DNA of 64,000 bases, taken from JBOGOC01 sp050747525. GTDB taxonomy: Bacteria > Acidobacteriota > Polarisedimenticolia > JACPZX01 > DASXTC01. Below are positions 35,383 to 46,100 of this stretch, piece by piece; the first letter of the stretch is position 1, and every line of letters begins with the position of its first letter. The position numbers were made by a program, and so were the translations under genes. The DNA is taken from positions 88,348 through 152,347 of the forward strand of contig JBOGOC010000061.1 of the NCBI GenBank assembly GCA_050747525.1, in the 5' to 3' direction. The notes beneath the pieces are model-generated. The model searched no databases. It was not told the DNA's origin and was given only the letters and a program-made list of their open reading frames with translations.

Positions 35383-37866
35383 TCAAGGGGCCCGCAGAAC
35401 GACCAGGAGATCGGCCGCGGCTTCGGCAGGGGACCGCCCGCTTCGCCCCCCGATTCCACCCCCCGCAGCGCCGCAGTTCTTGACAGTGACGGTTCGCGTC
35501 GTGGGTGTCGGGTCCGTGAGCCCCCAGCGATCCATGACGTGGAAGGTGACACGGCAGGTCACAGCCGGAGTCGGAAAGACGACGCTTCCCGGACAGGCCG
35601 CGAGCTGATCGGGCGGGCACTCGGCCGATCCCTCGAAGTCCCAGAGATACGTGAAGGGAGGCGCGCCATCCGGATCCGTCTTGCTGCCGCACAGGAAGAC
35701 GGCCTGGCCGGTGCACACGGTGGTGTCGGCTCCAGGCTGCTGCATCACGGCGTTGGGAGCCACTCCGGACGCGATCGAGCTGCTCTTCCAGAGCTGATCG
35801 AAGGGGAACACGTTCCAGCTGTCCGGGCTCACGCCGCAGGGAGCGGCCCCGATGTCGCCGGGGTCGAAGGGTATGCCCGGAATGGCGGCATTGGCCGGAA
35901 AGTCGATTGGGACTGTCCCCCGGCCACCTTGACAGACCGGGCTGGTCTCCTGCGGGATGAACGTGGCGGGGCTCCAGTACTGGGACCCGGCCTTGACGCG
36001 CCAGAGAGTCGGGTCGGCACGGTCGACGCCCTCGCAGCCGTTCGCATCCGCGAAACAGCCGAATCCTTCCGTGGAAAGAAGAGGATCCGTGCCGACGAAG
36101 TCGGTGTTGCCGAGGCCGTGGCACTCCTGACCCAGCTCGGCGCAGAGGTTCCCCACCTTCTCGTCATCGTCGAGCAGCGCCCCCCCGTTGTCATGGATCT
36201 TCCAGTACAGGTTCCAGTCGACCACCTGGGGATCCGCGTGGTAGTCCCACGAACCGCCCCCCTGGCCCACCCGCTGATTCATCTTGATGAAGATGTTGTT
36301 GAAGATCTCGGCGCCCACCATGGCATCACCAGAGTCCTCTCCCAGTACACCCATCCCCTTGTCGGGGTGGCTGTCGGCCAGGACCACGGTGTTGTTGTAG
36401 ACATGGAGCCCCGCCGATGACGCGCCCTCCGGCTTTTCGAGCTTGAACGCATACTCATGACCGCGCTCCCGCCCGCCGTTCCAATCGCCGCCCTGACACG
36501 TCGTGCACGTGCAGCCCGCGCCCGGGGACGGGCAGCGGTTGACGTAGGGCTCCCCCAGAAGGACGCAGGTGTTCGAGTGGAAGAAGAATGGCCCGTACGA
36601 TGAATCGGTCGTGTCCTGTCCGACCGCAAGGCAGATGAGGCTGTTCAGAATGAGGTTCCCGTAGATGTCATGGCGTCTCACGCCGGCGCCCTCGAGCTCG
36701 AAAGGATCGTCGGCGATCCCCTCGAACACGTTGTACCGGATGACGGAGTCTCCCTCGCCGCCCGCCGTTCCGTAGCCGTCGTGCCCGCCCGAGATGTAGT
36801 TGTGATCGAGGGTCCACCTTCGCGCGATCTGTGATGAGGAGGCTGAGGGCTGTATCAGCGTGTAGCGCCATTCGTCGTAGCAGGGGCCGTCCTTGTCGTT
36901 CTTGCAATCCCCCCAGGACACCCAGCGGGGTTTGTCCGCCTGGATGAGATTGCGCGCCAGGGTCACGTCCTCGCTGGCACAGGTGCCGATGACCGCGCCG
37001 TCGTTGCCGGACCAGATCGTGTTGTCCTCGAAGACAAGGAAGGCGGCCGGGCCGCCTTCGGCGGGACATCCGATCTGCACGGTGCGGTGAGCCGCTTCGA
37101 TGACCAGATTCCTGAATGTCAGGTGGCTGGCGGCCGTCCGTATGGAATGGTCCGGCGCGCTCTTCGGATAGCTGATGAGGAGCCGGTGGTTGCGTGGGTC
37201 GCTGTCGGCCGTGAAGCCCAGTGGAAGCCAGGTCTGCTCGTAGGCCGTCACCTGGGGAGTCGGGTCGAGCCTGACGTAGAGGCGCGATTGGGACTCATCG
37301 TGGAAGATTCCCGGCCCGATGTAGTAGTGGCCGCTCGGCTGCCATAAGCCGTCGGCCGTGGCGGTCAGGTCGGCATAGGCGGAGTACATCACCAGGCCGA
37401 CCCTCAGGTGCTCGTAGGGCCGCTCCGTCAGGACATAGGCTGCTGAAGGCTCTCCCACAGTGTAGGGGACGTACCACGTCCTGTCAGAGGGAACGTAGGT
37501 CCATGCCTGTGAGTTGACATAGGACGCGGCCAGGCCGATGTGAGGTTTCGTGGGCCCGTATCCTTCGATCACGATGGGCTGCGCCGCCGTGCCGCTGTTC
37601 GTAAACGAGACCTGTTCCACGTACCAGCTCCCGCCTGCGGCCCCGTGAATTCTCAGGTTGCTCCCCGGGGAGGCGCACGCGCCCGCACCGCGGCCCACGG
37701 TGGCAAACGCGCAGCGAGGCGCCGCACTTGAAGAGGCGTCGGCGGATCCGTCGCAGAGGGTGTCGCTTCCGTCCCCCCTGACGTAGCACACCGCCGCCTG
37801 AGCGGCGGTCTGCCGGCCGATCAGGAGAAACAGGACGCAGAGAGCCGCCCCCCCGACGCGTCGCAT
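35383..37866 (-). CDS. Secreted right-handed beta-helix protein with C-terminal PKD-like domain
   Basis: 827 residues. Signal peptide (MRRVGGAALCVLFLLIGRQTAAQA). Residues about 150-560 carry repeated turns typical of parallel beta-helices (HLTFRNLVIEAAHRTVQIG, FLVFEDNTIWSGNDGAVIG, VTLARNLIQ, LDHNYISGGHDGYG, IRYNVFEG, DIYGNLIL, LHVYNNTVVL, EIFNNIFIK), as in polysaccharide lyases and surface adhesins. A PKD-like domain (about 715-795, PFTYLWDFEG) follows. A poly-Gly-rich tail GGGIGGRSGRSP precedes the end. Polysaccharide binding or cleavage is likely; no catalytic site could be assigned. Confidence 0.82.
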   Translation of the reverse strand: MRRVGGAALCVLFLLIGRQTAAQAAVCYVRGDGSDTLCDGSADASSSAAPRCAFATVGRGAGACASPGSNLRIHGAAGGSWYVEQVSFTNSGTAAQPIVIEGYGPTKPHIGLAASYVNSQAWTYVPSDRTWYVPYTVGEPSAAYVLTERPYEHLRVGLVMYSAYADLTATADGLWQPSGHYYIGPGIFHDESQSRLYVRLDPTPQVTAYEQTWLPLGFTADSDPRNHRLLISYPKSAPDHSIRTAASHLTFRNLVIEAAHRTVQIGCPAEGGPAAFLVFEDNTIWSGNDGAVIGTCASEDVTLARNLIQADKPRWVSWGDCKNDKDGPCYDEWRYTLIQPSASSSQIARRWTLDHNYISGGHDGYGTAGGEGDSVIRYNVFEGIADDPFELEGAGVRRHDIYGNLILNSLICLAVGQDTTDSSYGPFFFHSNTCVLLGEPYVNRCPSPGAGCTCTTCQGGDWNGGRERGHEYAFKLEKPEGASSAGLHVYNNTVVLADSHPDKGMGVLGEDSGDAMVGAEIFNNIFIKMNQRVGQGGGSWDYHADPQVVDWNLYWKIHDNGGALLDDDEKVGNLCAELGQECHGLGNTDFVGTDPLLSTEGFGCFADANGCEGVDRADPTLWRVKAGSQYWSPATFIPQETSPVCQGGRGTVPIDFPANAAIPGIPFDPGDIGAAPCGVSPDSWNVFPFDQLWKSSSIASGVAPNAVMQQPGADTTVCTGQAVFLCGSKTDPDGAPPFTYLWDFEGSAECPPDQLAACPGSVVFPTPAVTCRVTFHVMDRWGLTDPTPTTRTVTVKNCGAAGGGIGGRSGRSPAEAAADLLVVLRAP

Positions 37867-37970
37867 CAGAGCCTCCGGTTGTGAATGGGCGGGCAGGCAG
37901 GTGGACGGCTACCGTCTCACGGGAGCGGGAAATGTGTCAAGAGAAAAATGCGGCATTGCCATACGGGGGC

Positions 37971-40244
37971 TCAGACGTGAACCGCGGGGGCGGGGGCCTT
38001 CCTCTCGATCTGGATGACCGGCGAGGCGACGAGGCGATCCTCGCGCAGGACGCGGCCGGTGCGGGGGTCGACCTGGCCGAAGGTGAGAGTCCCCGTCGGG
38101 CAGCTCTGCACACAGGCGGAGCAGCGCACGCATTCGGGGTCCTCCATGGGGATCCCTTTGTTGGCGAAGCTCATCACGTCGATCCCCTGGTGGCAGACCG
38201 AGGTGCAGACGTTGCACGAGATGCACTTCTTCTTGTCGGAGAGGATCCGGAAGCGCGAGAAGCGGGCATAGATGTGCATCAGCGCGGCCAGGGGACAGGC
38301 GAAGCGGCACCACACGCGGCCGCTGAGCCAGAAGTAGCAGCCCACGCCCAGGATGTTCGCCATCAGGATGTCCACGGCCCAGTAGTAGTTCAGCTGCACG
38401 CCCCCCAGCGACCAGCCGTTGAGCAGGCCGGAGTACCACTGACCCAGGGGCCCTTCGGGCCAGATCCATCCACCGATGCGCGTGGCCAGCAGCAGCAGGC
38501 AGAGGCCCAGCACCACCTGCCCCACCATGTTGAGGCCGTTCCAGAACCGGCCGTGCGGCATCTTGTGACGCTGGGTGTCTCCGAGCGTCTCGGACAGCGC
38601 GCCGCACGAGCAGATCCAGCCGCAGTAGGCCCCCTTCCCCCACACGTAGACCATCGCGGGGATCAGCACGAAGGTCTGCACGCCGCTGATGGCCAGCCAC
38701 AGCCACATCGGCTGATCGGTGAAGACGTTCCAGATGAACAGGGGCCAGGCCAGGATGAAGCCGAAGGCGCGCCAGTACTCGCGCCCGTGCGGATCCCACT
38801 GCGTCACCGGGAAGAGATGATCGCCGAGCCAGCCCGTCCATCCCGAGTCGAACCAGCCGTTGTGCCCTGCCCAAGGCAGCAGAACGTACGGCAGCAGGAA
38901 GAGGGGCACGATCTGGATGGCGGCCAGGGTCAGGGTCTGCACCGTCACGTAGGGTGTGCGCCGCCTGCGGATGCGGGCCCAGCCAAACAGCGACACGCAG
39001 ACGCAGTAGGCCATCGAGTAGTAGAAGCCCGGAGAGCCGAGCGACAGCCGCAGAGTGCCGGCCAGCGATGACGGATCTCCCCAGGAGGCGAGCGCTGCCG
39101 GCACGTTGTAAGGGAACCAGGCCTTCGTCTGGAACAGCTGGTTGAGCTGACCGCCCGCCTTCCAGTTGTACAGGAAGACGCAGGCGGCCAGGAACGCGGC
39201 GAACCCCACCCACGTTAAGGCACGCCATTCGTTGCGCAGCGTCACACCGGATCGCCGAAAGAAGTCGAGCGGGGCCTCGCGGCCGATCATCACGAAGACG
39301 GCATCGTTGGGGACCTGCTGGCGCGAGCCGTCGCGGGAGCGCAGCACCACCTCGCGCGGCCGGATCTCCTCCACCTGCGTTTCGTAGGCGAGGCGCACGG
39401 GCCCGCCCGGCGCGGCGAGAGGGCGCAGCGCTTCGATGTTGGCGGGCTTGGGGCGTGACAGCTCGGAGCCGCGATAGGAGAGGGTCACCCACCCGCCCGC
39501 CTGGCCGATCGCGACGGCGGTCTCCACCGCCGTGTCCCCTCCGCCCACGACCAGCACGTCCTTCCCCGCGAAGTCACGCGGGTCGTGCAGGCGGTTCGAC
39601 ACCTTGTCCAGCGATTCGCCCGGCACGTCGAGCCTCCTGAAGTCGCCCGATCGTCCGATGGCCACCAGCACACGATGAGCGGTGAGCGGCTCCCCCTCGT
39701 CCAGCGACACCTCGAGCCGATCGCGCGTGCGCAGCACGCGCGAGGCGCGCGCCTTGATGGGGCGGATGCCGTGGCGGGCGGCCAGCTCCTGGACCTCTTC
39801 GACCAGCCCCTCCTTGATCTCGGAGCGCTGCGTGAACTGCAGCTCTCCGGCAGGCGTCATGCTGCTGGGATAGGTGAAGATCGGCTTGCGCCGGGGGAAG
39901 TTGACGAGCGTGGAGAAGGGCTCGGAGGCTTCCAGGACGACGTAGTCGAGCCGCGCCTTCGAGGCCTCGATGGCGGCGGCGATCCCGGCCACGCCGGCCC
40001 CGATGATGACCAGATCGCGCGCGCCGCCGCGCTGCCGGCGCTGGAAGGACGGATCGGCCAGCATGGCCTGCACGGCACGCGCGCCGCCGTCGCTGGCCAG
40101 CTTCAGCAGGGGGATGCCGGTCAGGTCTCCCGCCACGTAGAGCCCGGGCACGTTGGTGGAGCCGTCCTCGCGGAGCAACGGCAGGCTCTCGACGGTCCCG
40201 GCAGGCCACCGCATGTGCAGCCAACGGGCGTAGCGCGCGAGCAT
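37971..40244 (-). CDS. Thioredoxin-reductase-like flavoprotein fused to a NosR/NapH-type polyferredoxin membrane domain
   Basis: 757 residues. Residues 1-70 resemble the FAD-closing end of a disulfide reductase (VPGLYVAGDLTG). About 75-330 hold VIIGAGVAGIAAA (FAD) and VLVVGGGDTAVETA (NAD(P)) as in TrxR/YpdA-like proteins, without a visible CxxC redox pair. Five to six membrane helices (about 340-630) include YCGWICSCGALSE and CRFACPLAAL. The C-terminus has two ferredoxin clusters, C674-C677-C680-C684 and C705-C708-C711-C715. It probably moves electrons between NAD(P)H and a membrane or periplasmic acceptor. Partner unknown; 57 nt downstream of the phosphatase gene. Confidence 0.85.
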   Translation of the reverse strand: MLARYARWLHMRWPAGTVESLPLLREDGSTNVPGLYVAGDLTGIPLLKLASDGGARAVQAMLADPSFQRRQRGGARDLVIIGAGVAGIAAAIEASKARLDYVVLEASEPFSTLVNFPRRKPIFTYPSSMTPAGELQFTQRSEIKEGLVEEVQELAARHGIRPIKARASRVLRTRDRLEVSLDEGEPLTAHRVLVAIGRSGDFRRLDVPGESLDKVSNRLHDPRDFAGKDVLVVGGGDTAVETAVAIGQAGGWVTLSYRGSELSRPKPANIEALRPLAAPGGPVRLAYETQVEEIRPREVVLRSRDGSRQQVPNDAVFVMIGREAPLDFFRRSGVTLRNEWRALTWVGFAAFLAACVFLYNWKAGGQLNQLFQTKAWFPYNVPAALASWGDPSSLAGTLRLSLGSPGFYYSMAYCVCVSLFGWARIRRRRTPYVTVQTLTLAAIQIVPLFLLPYVLLPWAGHNGWFDSGWTGWLGDHLFPVTQWDPHGREYWRAFGFILAWPLFIWNVFTDQPMWLWLAISGVQTFVLIPAMVYVWGKGAYCGWICSCGALSETLGDTQRHKMPHGRFWNGLNMVGQVVLGLCLLLLATRIGGWIWPEGPLGQWYSGLLNGWSLGGVQLNYYWAVDILMANILGVGCYFWLSGRVWCRFACPLAALMHIYARFSRFRILSDKKKCISCNVCTSVCHQGIDVMSFANKGIPMEDPECVRCSACVQSCPTGTLTFGQVDPRTGRVLREDRLVASPVIQIERKAPAPAVHV

Positions 40245-40301
40245 CAGTGTCCGGCTCCTGGCAACGGGATCCTTTCCTGGGAGGGGGACGGGCCCTGCAG
40301 T

Positions 40302-42209
40302 CTAGAACGGGGGAGACGAAGGTTCCATGCCGCCCTGGCTCCCGGCGGCATGTTTCACGATTGTGAACCGGTCGGCCACCTGCCCCGGCACCGCCAGGAA
40401 CCTGGCGTCCAGCCGGCCGCCGTCGACGTCGAGCACCAGCGACCCAAGCCGCATCATGGACACAATCATCACGGGGTGGTCCAGCTCGCCCGGTGAGATC
40501 TGACCCGAGCTGCCGGCCACGACGTAGACCGCCCCTTCGTGGGGCGCCGGGCCGCCGGCCGGCTTCCCGTAGGCCCCCGTCACTTCGGGGCGCCCGAGCC
40601 CCGCGTCGAGCACCATCTCCGATGTGAGCGTGGATGACGGCCCGTAGTGTCCATCGATCAGAACCGACCGCTCATACGAATGGCTGTGTCCGGTCAGCAC
40701 CAGGTCCACACCCCCCGCCTCGAGGATCGGCAGGGCGTTCTCCCGCATCTGGATCAGCTCGATCTCGTCGTCGGAGTCGTGCGAGCCCTTGCTGTAGGGC
40801 GGGTGGTGCCAGAAGGCCACAATCCAGTCCTGCGAGGTGGCGGCCAGATCCTCCTCCAGCCACCGCAGCATCGCCGACAGGCTGGACCGATCGGTCTCGT
40901 GCGATTCGAGGCAGATGAAGTGGATGTTGCCGTGGTCGAACGCGTAGTAGGCCTCGGTCCCCGAAGGAACCCCGCCCGACTCCGCTTCGCGAGGGAGCGT
41001 GAAGATCTCGTAGTACGGTCCCGTCTGGGAAGCCGAGTCGGCCGTCACGCCGTCATGGTTCCCCAGGGTGGGCCACAGGACCGAGGCGCGCAGGAAGTCC
41101 GGGTACATGTCGAACACGGCCGCCTGATACTGGGCATCGGATCCCGTGGGATAGGCGTTGTCGCCGAGCATGAGCCAGAGGTCCGTCTGTTGCGGCGTGC
41201 CGATGCCGCGGTAGGCGTCGGCCACCGCGCGCGCGGACCGGTTGGCCGTCCCCGAATCCCCCAGCACCCAGATGCGCGTGGGCCGGCTGCTTCCCGCAGG
41301 AGGCGGCGTGGTGAAGCTCTGCTCTTCGTGAAGATTCCCCGCGTGCATGCGCGCGCCGTCTCCCACCGCATAGTGATAGGAGGTTCCGGGCGAGAGGCCT
41401 GTCAGCTCGACCTCGTGCTCGGTCGTGAGCGCAGCGTCCGCCGCCCAGGCCGCCAGCTCGCCGCTGGCAGGCCCCAGCCACACCCGGCTGTCCGAGGGAC
41501 GATTGGTGCGCCAGCGGACCACCATGGCGCCCGGGCTGGCGCGCTGAAGATAGGGGCCGCGCACGATGTCGGGCGGATGGTTGATCGAGACGAAGGGGAC
41601 CAGCACGAGATCGTCGGACAGCGGCGAGGCGTTCCACACGGCGACGGCGATCACGTTCCTGCCGAGGCGCAGGGCGGGAAGCGCGCGCGCGGTGACGTCG
41701 GTGGTGGGGAGCATGCGCGGCGAGGTCCCGTTGGACGACTCGTGCTCCTGCGGGTGCTGAAGCCATCCGGGCTCGCCGGGGCGCATCTCCGGCGACCGGA
41801 ACACCTCGGTGCCGTTGATCCACACGGCGAAGGCGTCGTCGTAGTCGGCCCCCACCACGACGTTGCCGATCCCCGTCAGGTCGTCGAGGGTGACCACGGT
41901 GCGGGTGTAGACCGACTGGGCCAGGCGCGGGACCCGCGTGGACAGCAGCGCCGCCGCGCCGCCAGAGGCGTCGAACCCGACCCCGAAGCGCCCCTCCGAC
42001 CAGCGTCTGTCGTCGAACACGGGAAGGGTCCAGCGCGTCCCCAGCCGCGGGTCGGTCACGTTGGCCAGGAAGCGCATGGACGTATCGGGGCCCGCCAGCA
42101 CCAGCTCGTGCGCCGGATCCAGGCGCGGGCCCGGCGGCGTCAGCGCGAGGCCGGCCAGCGCGGCGAGGGGGAGAACCCAGGCCCGCACGACCGCTCGCGC
42201 GGCGTTCAT
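40302..42209 (-). CDS. Secreted purple-acid-phosphatase-like metallophosphoesterase
   Basis: 635 residues: signal peptide (to about 28), a beta-sandwich domain (about 40-215), a fibronectin-III-like purple acid phosphatase N-domain (RGPYLQRASPGAMVVRWRTNRPSDSRV, about 215-310), then the calcineurin-like catalytic core with GDSGT, LGDNAY, TLGNHDG, FWHHPPYSKGSHDSD and TGHSHSYERS, all metal-binding blocks intact. It releases phosphate from phosphoesters outside the cytoplasm. Its ATG overlaps the stop of the TPR gene (ATGA). Downstream of a TonB receptor, so it may serve nutrient scavenging (inference). Confidence 0.9.
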   Translation of the reverse strand: MNAARAVVRAWVLPLAALAGLALTPPGPRLDPAHELVLAGPDTSMRFLANVTDPRLGTRWTLPVFDDRRWSEGRFGVGFDASGGAAALLSTRVPRLAQSVYTRTVVTLDDLTGIGNVVVGADYDDAFAVWINGTEVFRSPEMRPGEPGWLQHPQEHESSNGTSPRMLPTTDVTARALPALRLGRNVIAVAVWNASPLSDDLVLVPFVSINHPPDIVRGPYLQRASPGAMVVRWRTNRPSDSRVWLGPASGELAAWAADAALTTEHEVELTGLSPGTSYHYAVGDGARMHAGNLHEEQSFTTPPPAGSSRPTRIWVLGDSGTANRSARAVADAYRGIGTPQQTDLWLMLGDNAYPTGSDAQYQAAVFDMYPDFLRASVLWPTLGNHDGVTADSASQTGPYYEIFTLPREAESGGVPSGTEAYYAFDHGNIHFICLESHETDRSSLSAMLRWLEEDLAATSQDWIVAFWHHPPYSKGSHDSDDEIELIQMRENALPILEAGGVDLVLTGHSHSYERSVLIDGHYGPSSTLTSEMVLDAGLGRPEVTGAYGKPAGGPAPHEGAVYVVAGSSGQISPGELDHPVMIVSMMRLGSLVLDVDGGRLDARFLAVPGQVADRFTIVKHAAGSQGGMEPSSPPF

Positions 42210-43096
42210 GGCGATGCGGGCGGGGAGACCGAGGACGTCGCCGTCGGCGGGAGGCGCTTCAGGGCCGACCGCAGCTCGTCGCCGAGCTGGCGGGTGGCGG
42301 GAGCGTTGCGGCGCCCTTCGGGGAGCCGATCGATGGCCACGAGGGCTTCCTCATAGCTGGCGCGCGCCTCGGCGGTGCGCCCCGCGGCTTCCTGGATCTC
42401 GCCGCGGCGCATCAGCCAGCGCTCGCGCCGGCCGGGGCGCGACAGGATCTGGTCCACGCGGGCCAGAGCGGCGTCGTGCCGCTTCAGGCGCAGCTCGAAA
42501 TCGATGGCCCGCATCTGCAGCGTGATGGGCTGGCCGAGCCGGGCGAGCCCTTCGTCCAGGCCGGCCAGCGCTTCGGCCAGGCGCCCGTCCCCCTGGGAGG
42601 CCAGAGCGTCGGCGCGCTCGAGGTAGTGCTCGGGGCGGGGCCGCGCGGGGGGCTGGATGCCGGCGATGGCGTCGTCGTAGTCCTTCACCGCGGCGGCCGG
42701 CTCCTGAAGCCTCACCAGCACGCGGGCCCGGGCCACCAGGGCATCGGTGTGTCCGGGGCGCCCGGCCAGGAAGCGATCGAGAGCCGCCCGTGCCGCCTCT
42801 GGCTTCCGGCCCGACTCGAGCAGCATCGAGCCGAGGGCCAGGTCGACCGCGTCGAGCCCGGGATCGAGCCGGCGCGCGGCCTCGTAGTCGGCCTCGGCGC
42901 TCTTCCAGTCCCCCTCCGCCCGGTGCAGCTCTCCGCGCCTGAGGCGCAGCGAGGCGTCACGGGGGGAGGCCTCGATGAGCCGCGTCACGTCGCGGATCTG
43001 CTCGTCGATCCCCCGGTGCGCCCAGCAGGGAGGGGCCGCCAGCAGGGCGGCGCCCGCCACGGTCGCGAGGAAGAGTCTTCTCAGCAGGGAGTCCAT
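42206..43096 (-). CDS. Periplasmic TPR-repeat protein
   Basis: 296 residues with a signal peptide (LFLATVAGAALLAAPPCWA). Tandem helical repeats with TPR spacing start near residue 45 (DASLRLRRGELHRAEGDWKSAEADYEAARRLDPG-type, then repeats around LALGSMLLESGRKPEAAR, LVRLQEPAAAVKDY, LASQGDGRLAEAL) to about 270, followed by a flexible tail. A protein-interaction scaffold; the ATGA overlap with the phosphatase suggests the two act together. Confidence 0.85.
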   Translation of the reverse strand: MDSLLRRLFLATVAGAALLAAPPCWAHRGIDEQIRDVTRLIEASPRDASLRLRRGELHRAEGDWKSAEADYEAARRLDPGLDAVDLALGSMLLESGRKPEAARAALDRFLAGRPGHTDALVARARVLVRLQEPAAAVKDYDDAIAGIQPPARPRPEHYLERADALASQGDGRLAEALAGLDEGLARLGQPITLQMRAIDFELRLKRHDAALARVDQILSRPGRRERWLMRRGEIQEAAGRTAEARASYEEALVAIDRLPEGRRNAPATRQLGDELRSALKRLPPTATSSVSPPASP

Positions 43097-43162
43097 GGCC
43101 AGGGGGCCAATCTAATCCGAGCATCCCCCCGAATTCCAGCATGGAGGCGGCAGCCCAGGGGC

Positions 43163-46100
43163 TCAGAAGAGCAACGACGCCCCCATCTGCAGATACCGGC
43201 CGAAGCGGCGCTCCCCTTCGAGGACCTCGAACGTGTCTCCGTCCACCTCGCGCAGCAGGAGATCGTCGGAGTCCAGCAGGTTCTCGATGTCCAGGAACCC
43301 GGAGACGGTGATCCGGCCGGTGTTGAACCTCTTCTCGATGTGCGCGCTCATAGTGAGTCGTGACTCGTTCCTGAAATCGTTTTTCTTCCCCGTGGTGGAC
43401 ACGATGCGCTGGGGGGTGAGGCTTCCCGCGTCGTCGTAGTCCGCCACGTTGCGTATGTGACTGTAGGGGAGGCCGGACTCCCAGAGGATGGTGCCGCCCA
43501 GCAGAAACTCGTTCTTCAGATGCCCTACCCCCTGCAGCTTGAGAATGTGCCGCTGATCGTAGGAGAGATGGCCCGACACCTTGTCGCTCACCGCCGGGTC
43601 GTTGCCCGAGAGATCGACGAACGACTCCGCCTCACCGGTGGCTTCCGAAAGGGTGTACGAGGCATCCAGCTGCCAGTTCCGGTGGAGCCTCTTCCGAAGA
43701 CGGGCTTCCAGCGCCTCATACCTGTAGCCGTTGGCATTCTCGATTCTGAGAATCTGGTTGAATCGCGGGCTGTGATGGTAGAGGTCGATGGCGCCGTTGG
43801 GCACCAAGGCAGCGCTGTTGCTGCCGAAGGCGATGCCGCCGAAGCGGTCCTGCTCGAGGCCACCGCCGTCACCGCACACCTTGGAAGGATTCACGCCATA
43901 GGCGGTCCCGAAGCCCGCGCAATGGATGTGGTTCTGGTCGACATCCTGCAGGAGATCCTCGCCCTTGCGGTGGATGTACAGCAGAGCCACGCTCCATTCG
44001 GGAGCCAGCTCACGCTCGAACCCGAGAGACAGCTCGTCGGTGTACGGTGTGCCCAGGTTCCTGTCGGTCTGATTGAAGGACACGGCGCCGTTGAGAGGGC
44101 GGCTGAGCTCGTTGGGGTCGGCGTGGTTGATGGGGAAACCCTGGGCGAACCACTCCGCGACGAAGGAGATCGGATGCTGCTCCGTCGTGACGGTGCCCAG
44201 GAAGAGCCGATCGTAGTACCGTCCGAACGAGCCGCTGAGGCGGGTCTTTCCGTCATTGAAAGGATCCCAGGAAACCGCGAGCCGAGGCGAGATGTTGGTG
44301 TTGTTGATGTGGAACGGATCGGGGACGAGGTCGGACTCCTTCGTGAACGGCTCGTAGATGAGGGTGAGCTCCTCGCTCTGGAGCGTACCGTCGCCGTTGC
44401 GGTCCAGCTCGAGGGACGGATCTCCGGGAGGGGGAGTGAAGGAGATGGGAAGGGTTCCATCCCTGCGGCCGGGAGTCCGCGTGCTGGTGCAGATGGACCC
44501 ATAGGCTTCGCAGGCCATGCCGAATAGCCGGTTGGCTTCCTTCGACTCCTCCAGAGGATTGAACTGCGTCTGGCCCACGCTGTCCACCTCCTCGAGATCG
44601 AGTCGCAGGCCGACGTTGATCATGAGGTTGGGACGGATCTTCCAGGCATCCTGCAGGTAGAAGCCGAGGCCCAGCCCTTCCGCGTGCGGATGGGTGCGGA
44701 CCGGGTCGTACGCCTGCAGCGAGAGCAGGCCGGAACGTCCCTGGAACGGGAGAGCGGGATTGCAGTCGAGGTAGCCGCAGGTCAGATCGGTCAGTGTCGG
44801 ATTCTGGATCCTGTCCTCCTCGTAAGTCTCGTGGGTTCCCTCGAAACCCGACTTGATGGAGTGCTGCCCCGAGGCCGTTTCCTTCACGTAGGACAGATCG
44901 CTCTTCAGGGTGACCCTGCCCAGCCGCTGATCGCTGGCCACCGGGTAGGGTCCTGTCTCCTGCAGCGTGAGGTCGTAGCGGCGGGCGCCGAACGTGTCTT
45001 CCCTGGAGAAGATATGAACGTTCTCCTCTCCCCGGCAATTGGGACTCGAGCAGGGGAGAGGGACGTGAGTCACCGGGCCCAGGGGGATCCTCTCGATGCT
45101 GACCGGCTCGAAGTTCTCCGCGACCGGCTCTATGTCCTGCCCGGATCGAAACGAAGAGAGCATGCCGGTGAGCAGCAGGTCGGGGGAAAGAACCGAGGTC
45201 CAGCCGATCTGAGCGAGGGTTCCGCCCGTGGTGAGCAGGTAGTCGGTCTCCGGGGAGACGGTCGATCCGATGTTGTTGCCGAGCAGGTCCAGTGGATCGG
45301 CGCTCACCTGGGCCGTCAGCTTGTTGAGCAGGTCGGCCTGCCAGGTGAGCTTGAGGAATGGCCTGGTCCCTTCGGCCGAGGTGATGACCGTGGGTCCCCC
45401 TGCAAGGACCACGGGAGTCTCGCGATCCAGCACCTGCACCGAGCCGAAGTACCAGAGGCGATCCTTGACGATCGGCCCGCCTAGGGTTGCGTAGAGACTG
45501 GTGTCGCTGAAGTTGGGGGTCTGGTTCTGGTCGCCGTTGGCGCCGTCGCCGTCCAGGAAGTTGGAGCGCCAGTACAGCTTGAGCGAGCCGGACAGGTCGT
45601 TTCCCCCCGACTTGGTGATGACGCTGGCGAACCCCCCGTCGGCGCGGCCGTATTCGGCCGGGGCGCCCGAGGTGATGACCTGGACCTCCTCCACCGTCTC
45701 CAGATTGATGTCCTGGCCGAAATGTCCCGTCAGCGGATTGGTGACGTTGGTGCCGTCCACACGGAGCTGGAGGCCGGTGTCGCGGGCGCCGCGGACGTTC
45801 AGGCGGCCATCCTGATCGGGATCCGTGACCCCGGGAGCCAGCAGGAGCAAGTCGGTGATCTGGCGGCCCACCAGAGGGAGCCCCTCGATGGCCAGCTCGC
45901 CGAACACGGTGACATCGGGATTCCCTTCGAGAGGAACGGTCTCCCCGATCCCTTCGACCTGAATGGTCTCCTGGAGCTGGGAGCGCGGGTGGAGGGTGAC
46001 GTCCAGCGTCGTGGTGCGCTCGATGGAGAGAGGCCCCATGAGGATCGGCGCGTGATCGGGGGAGCTGGCCGCCAGGGTCACCGGCTCGCCGGGCGCCGAG

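Noticed and set aside
37920..37970. TTGACA near 37937-37942 (minus strand) and a weak hairpin with a T-run between the fusion oxidoreductase and beta-helix genes
   Set aside because: No -10 at a suitable distance and the stem is bulged; kept only as a note.
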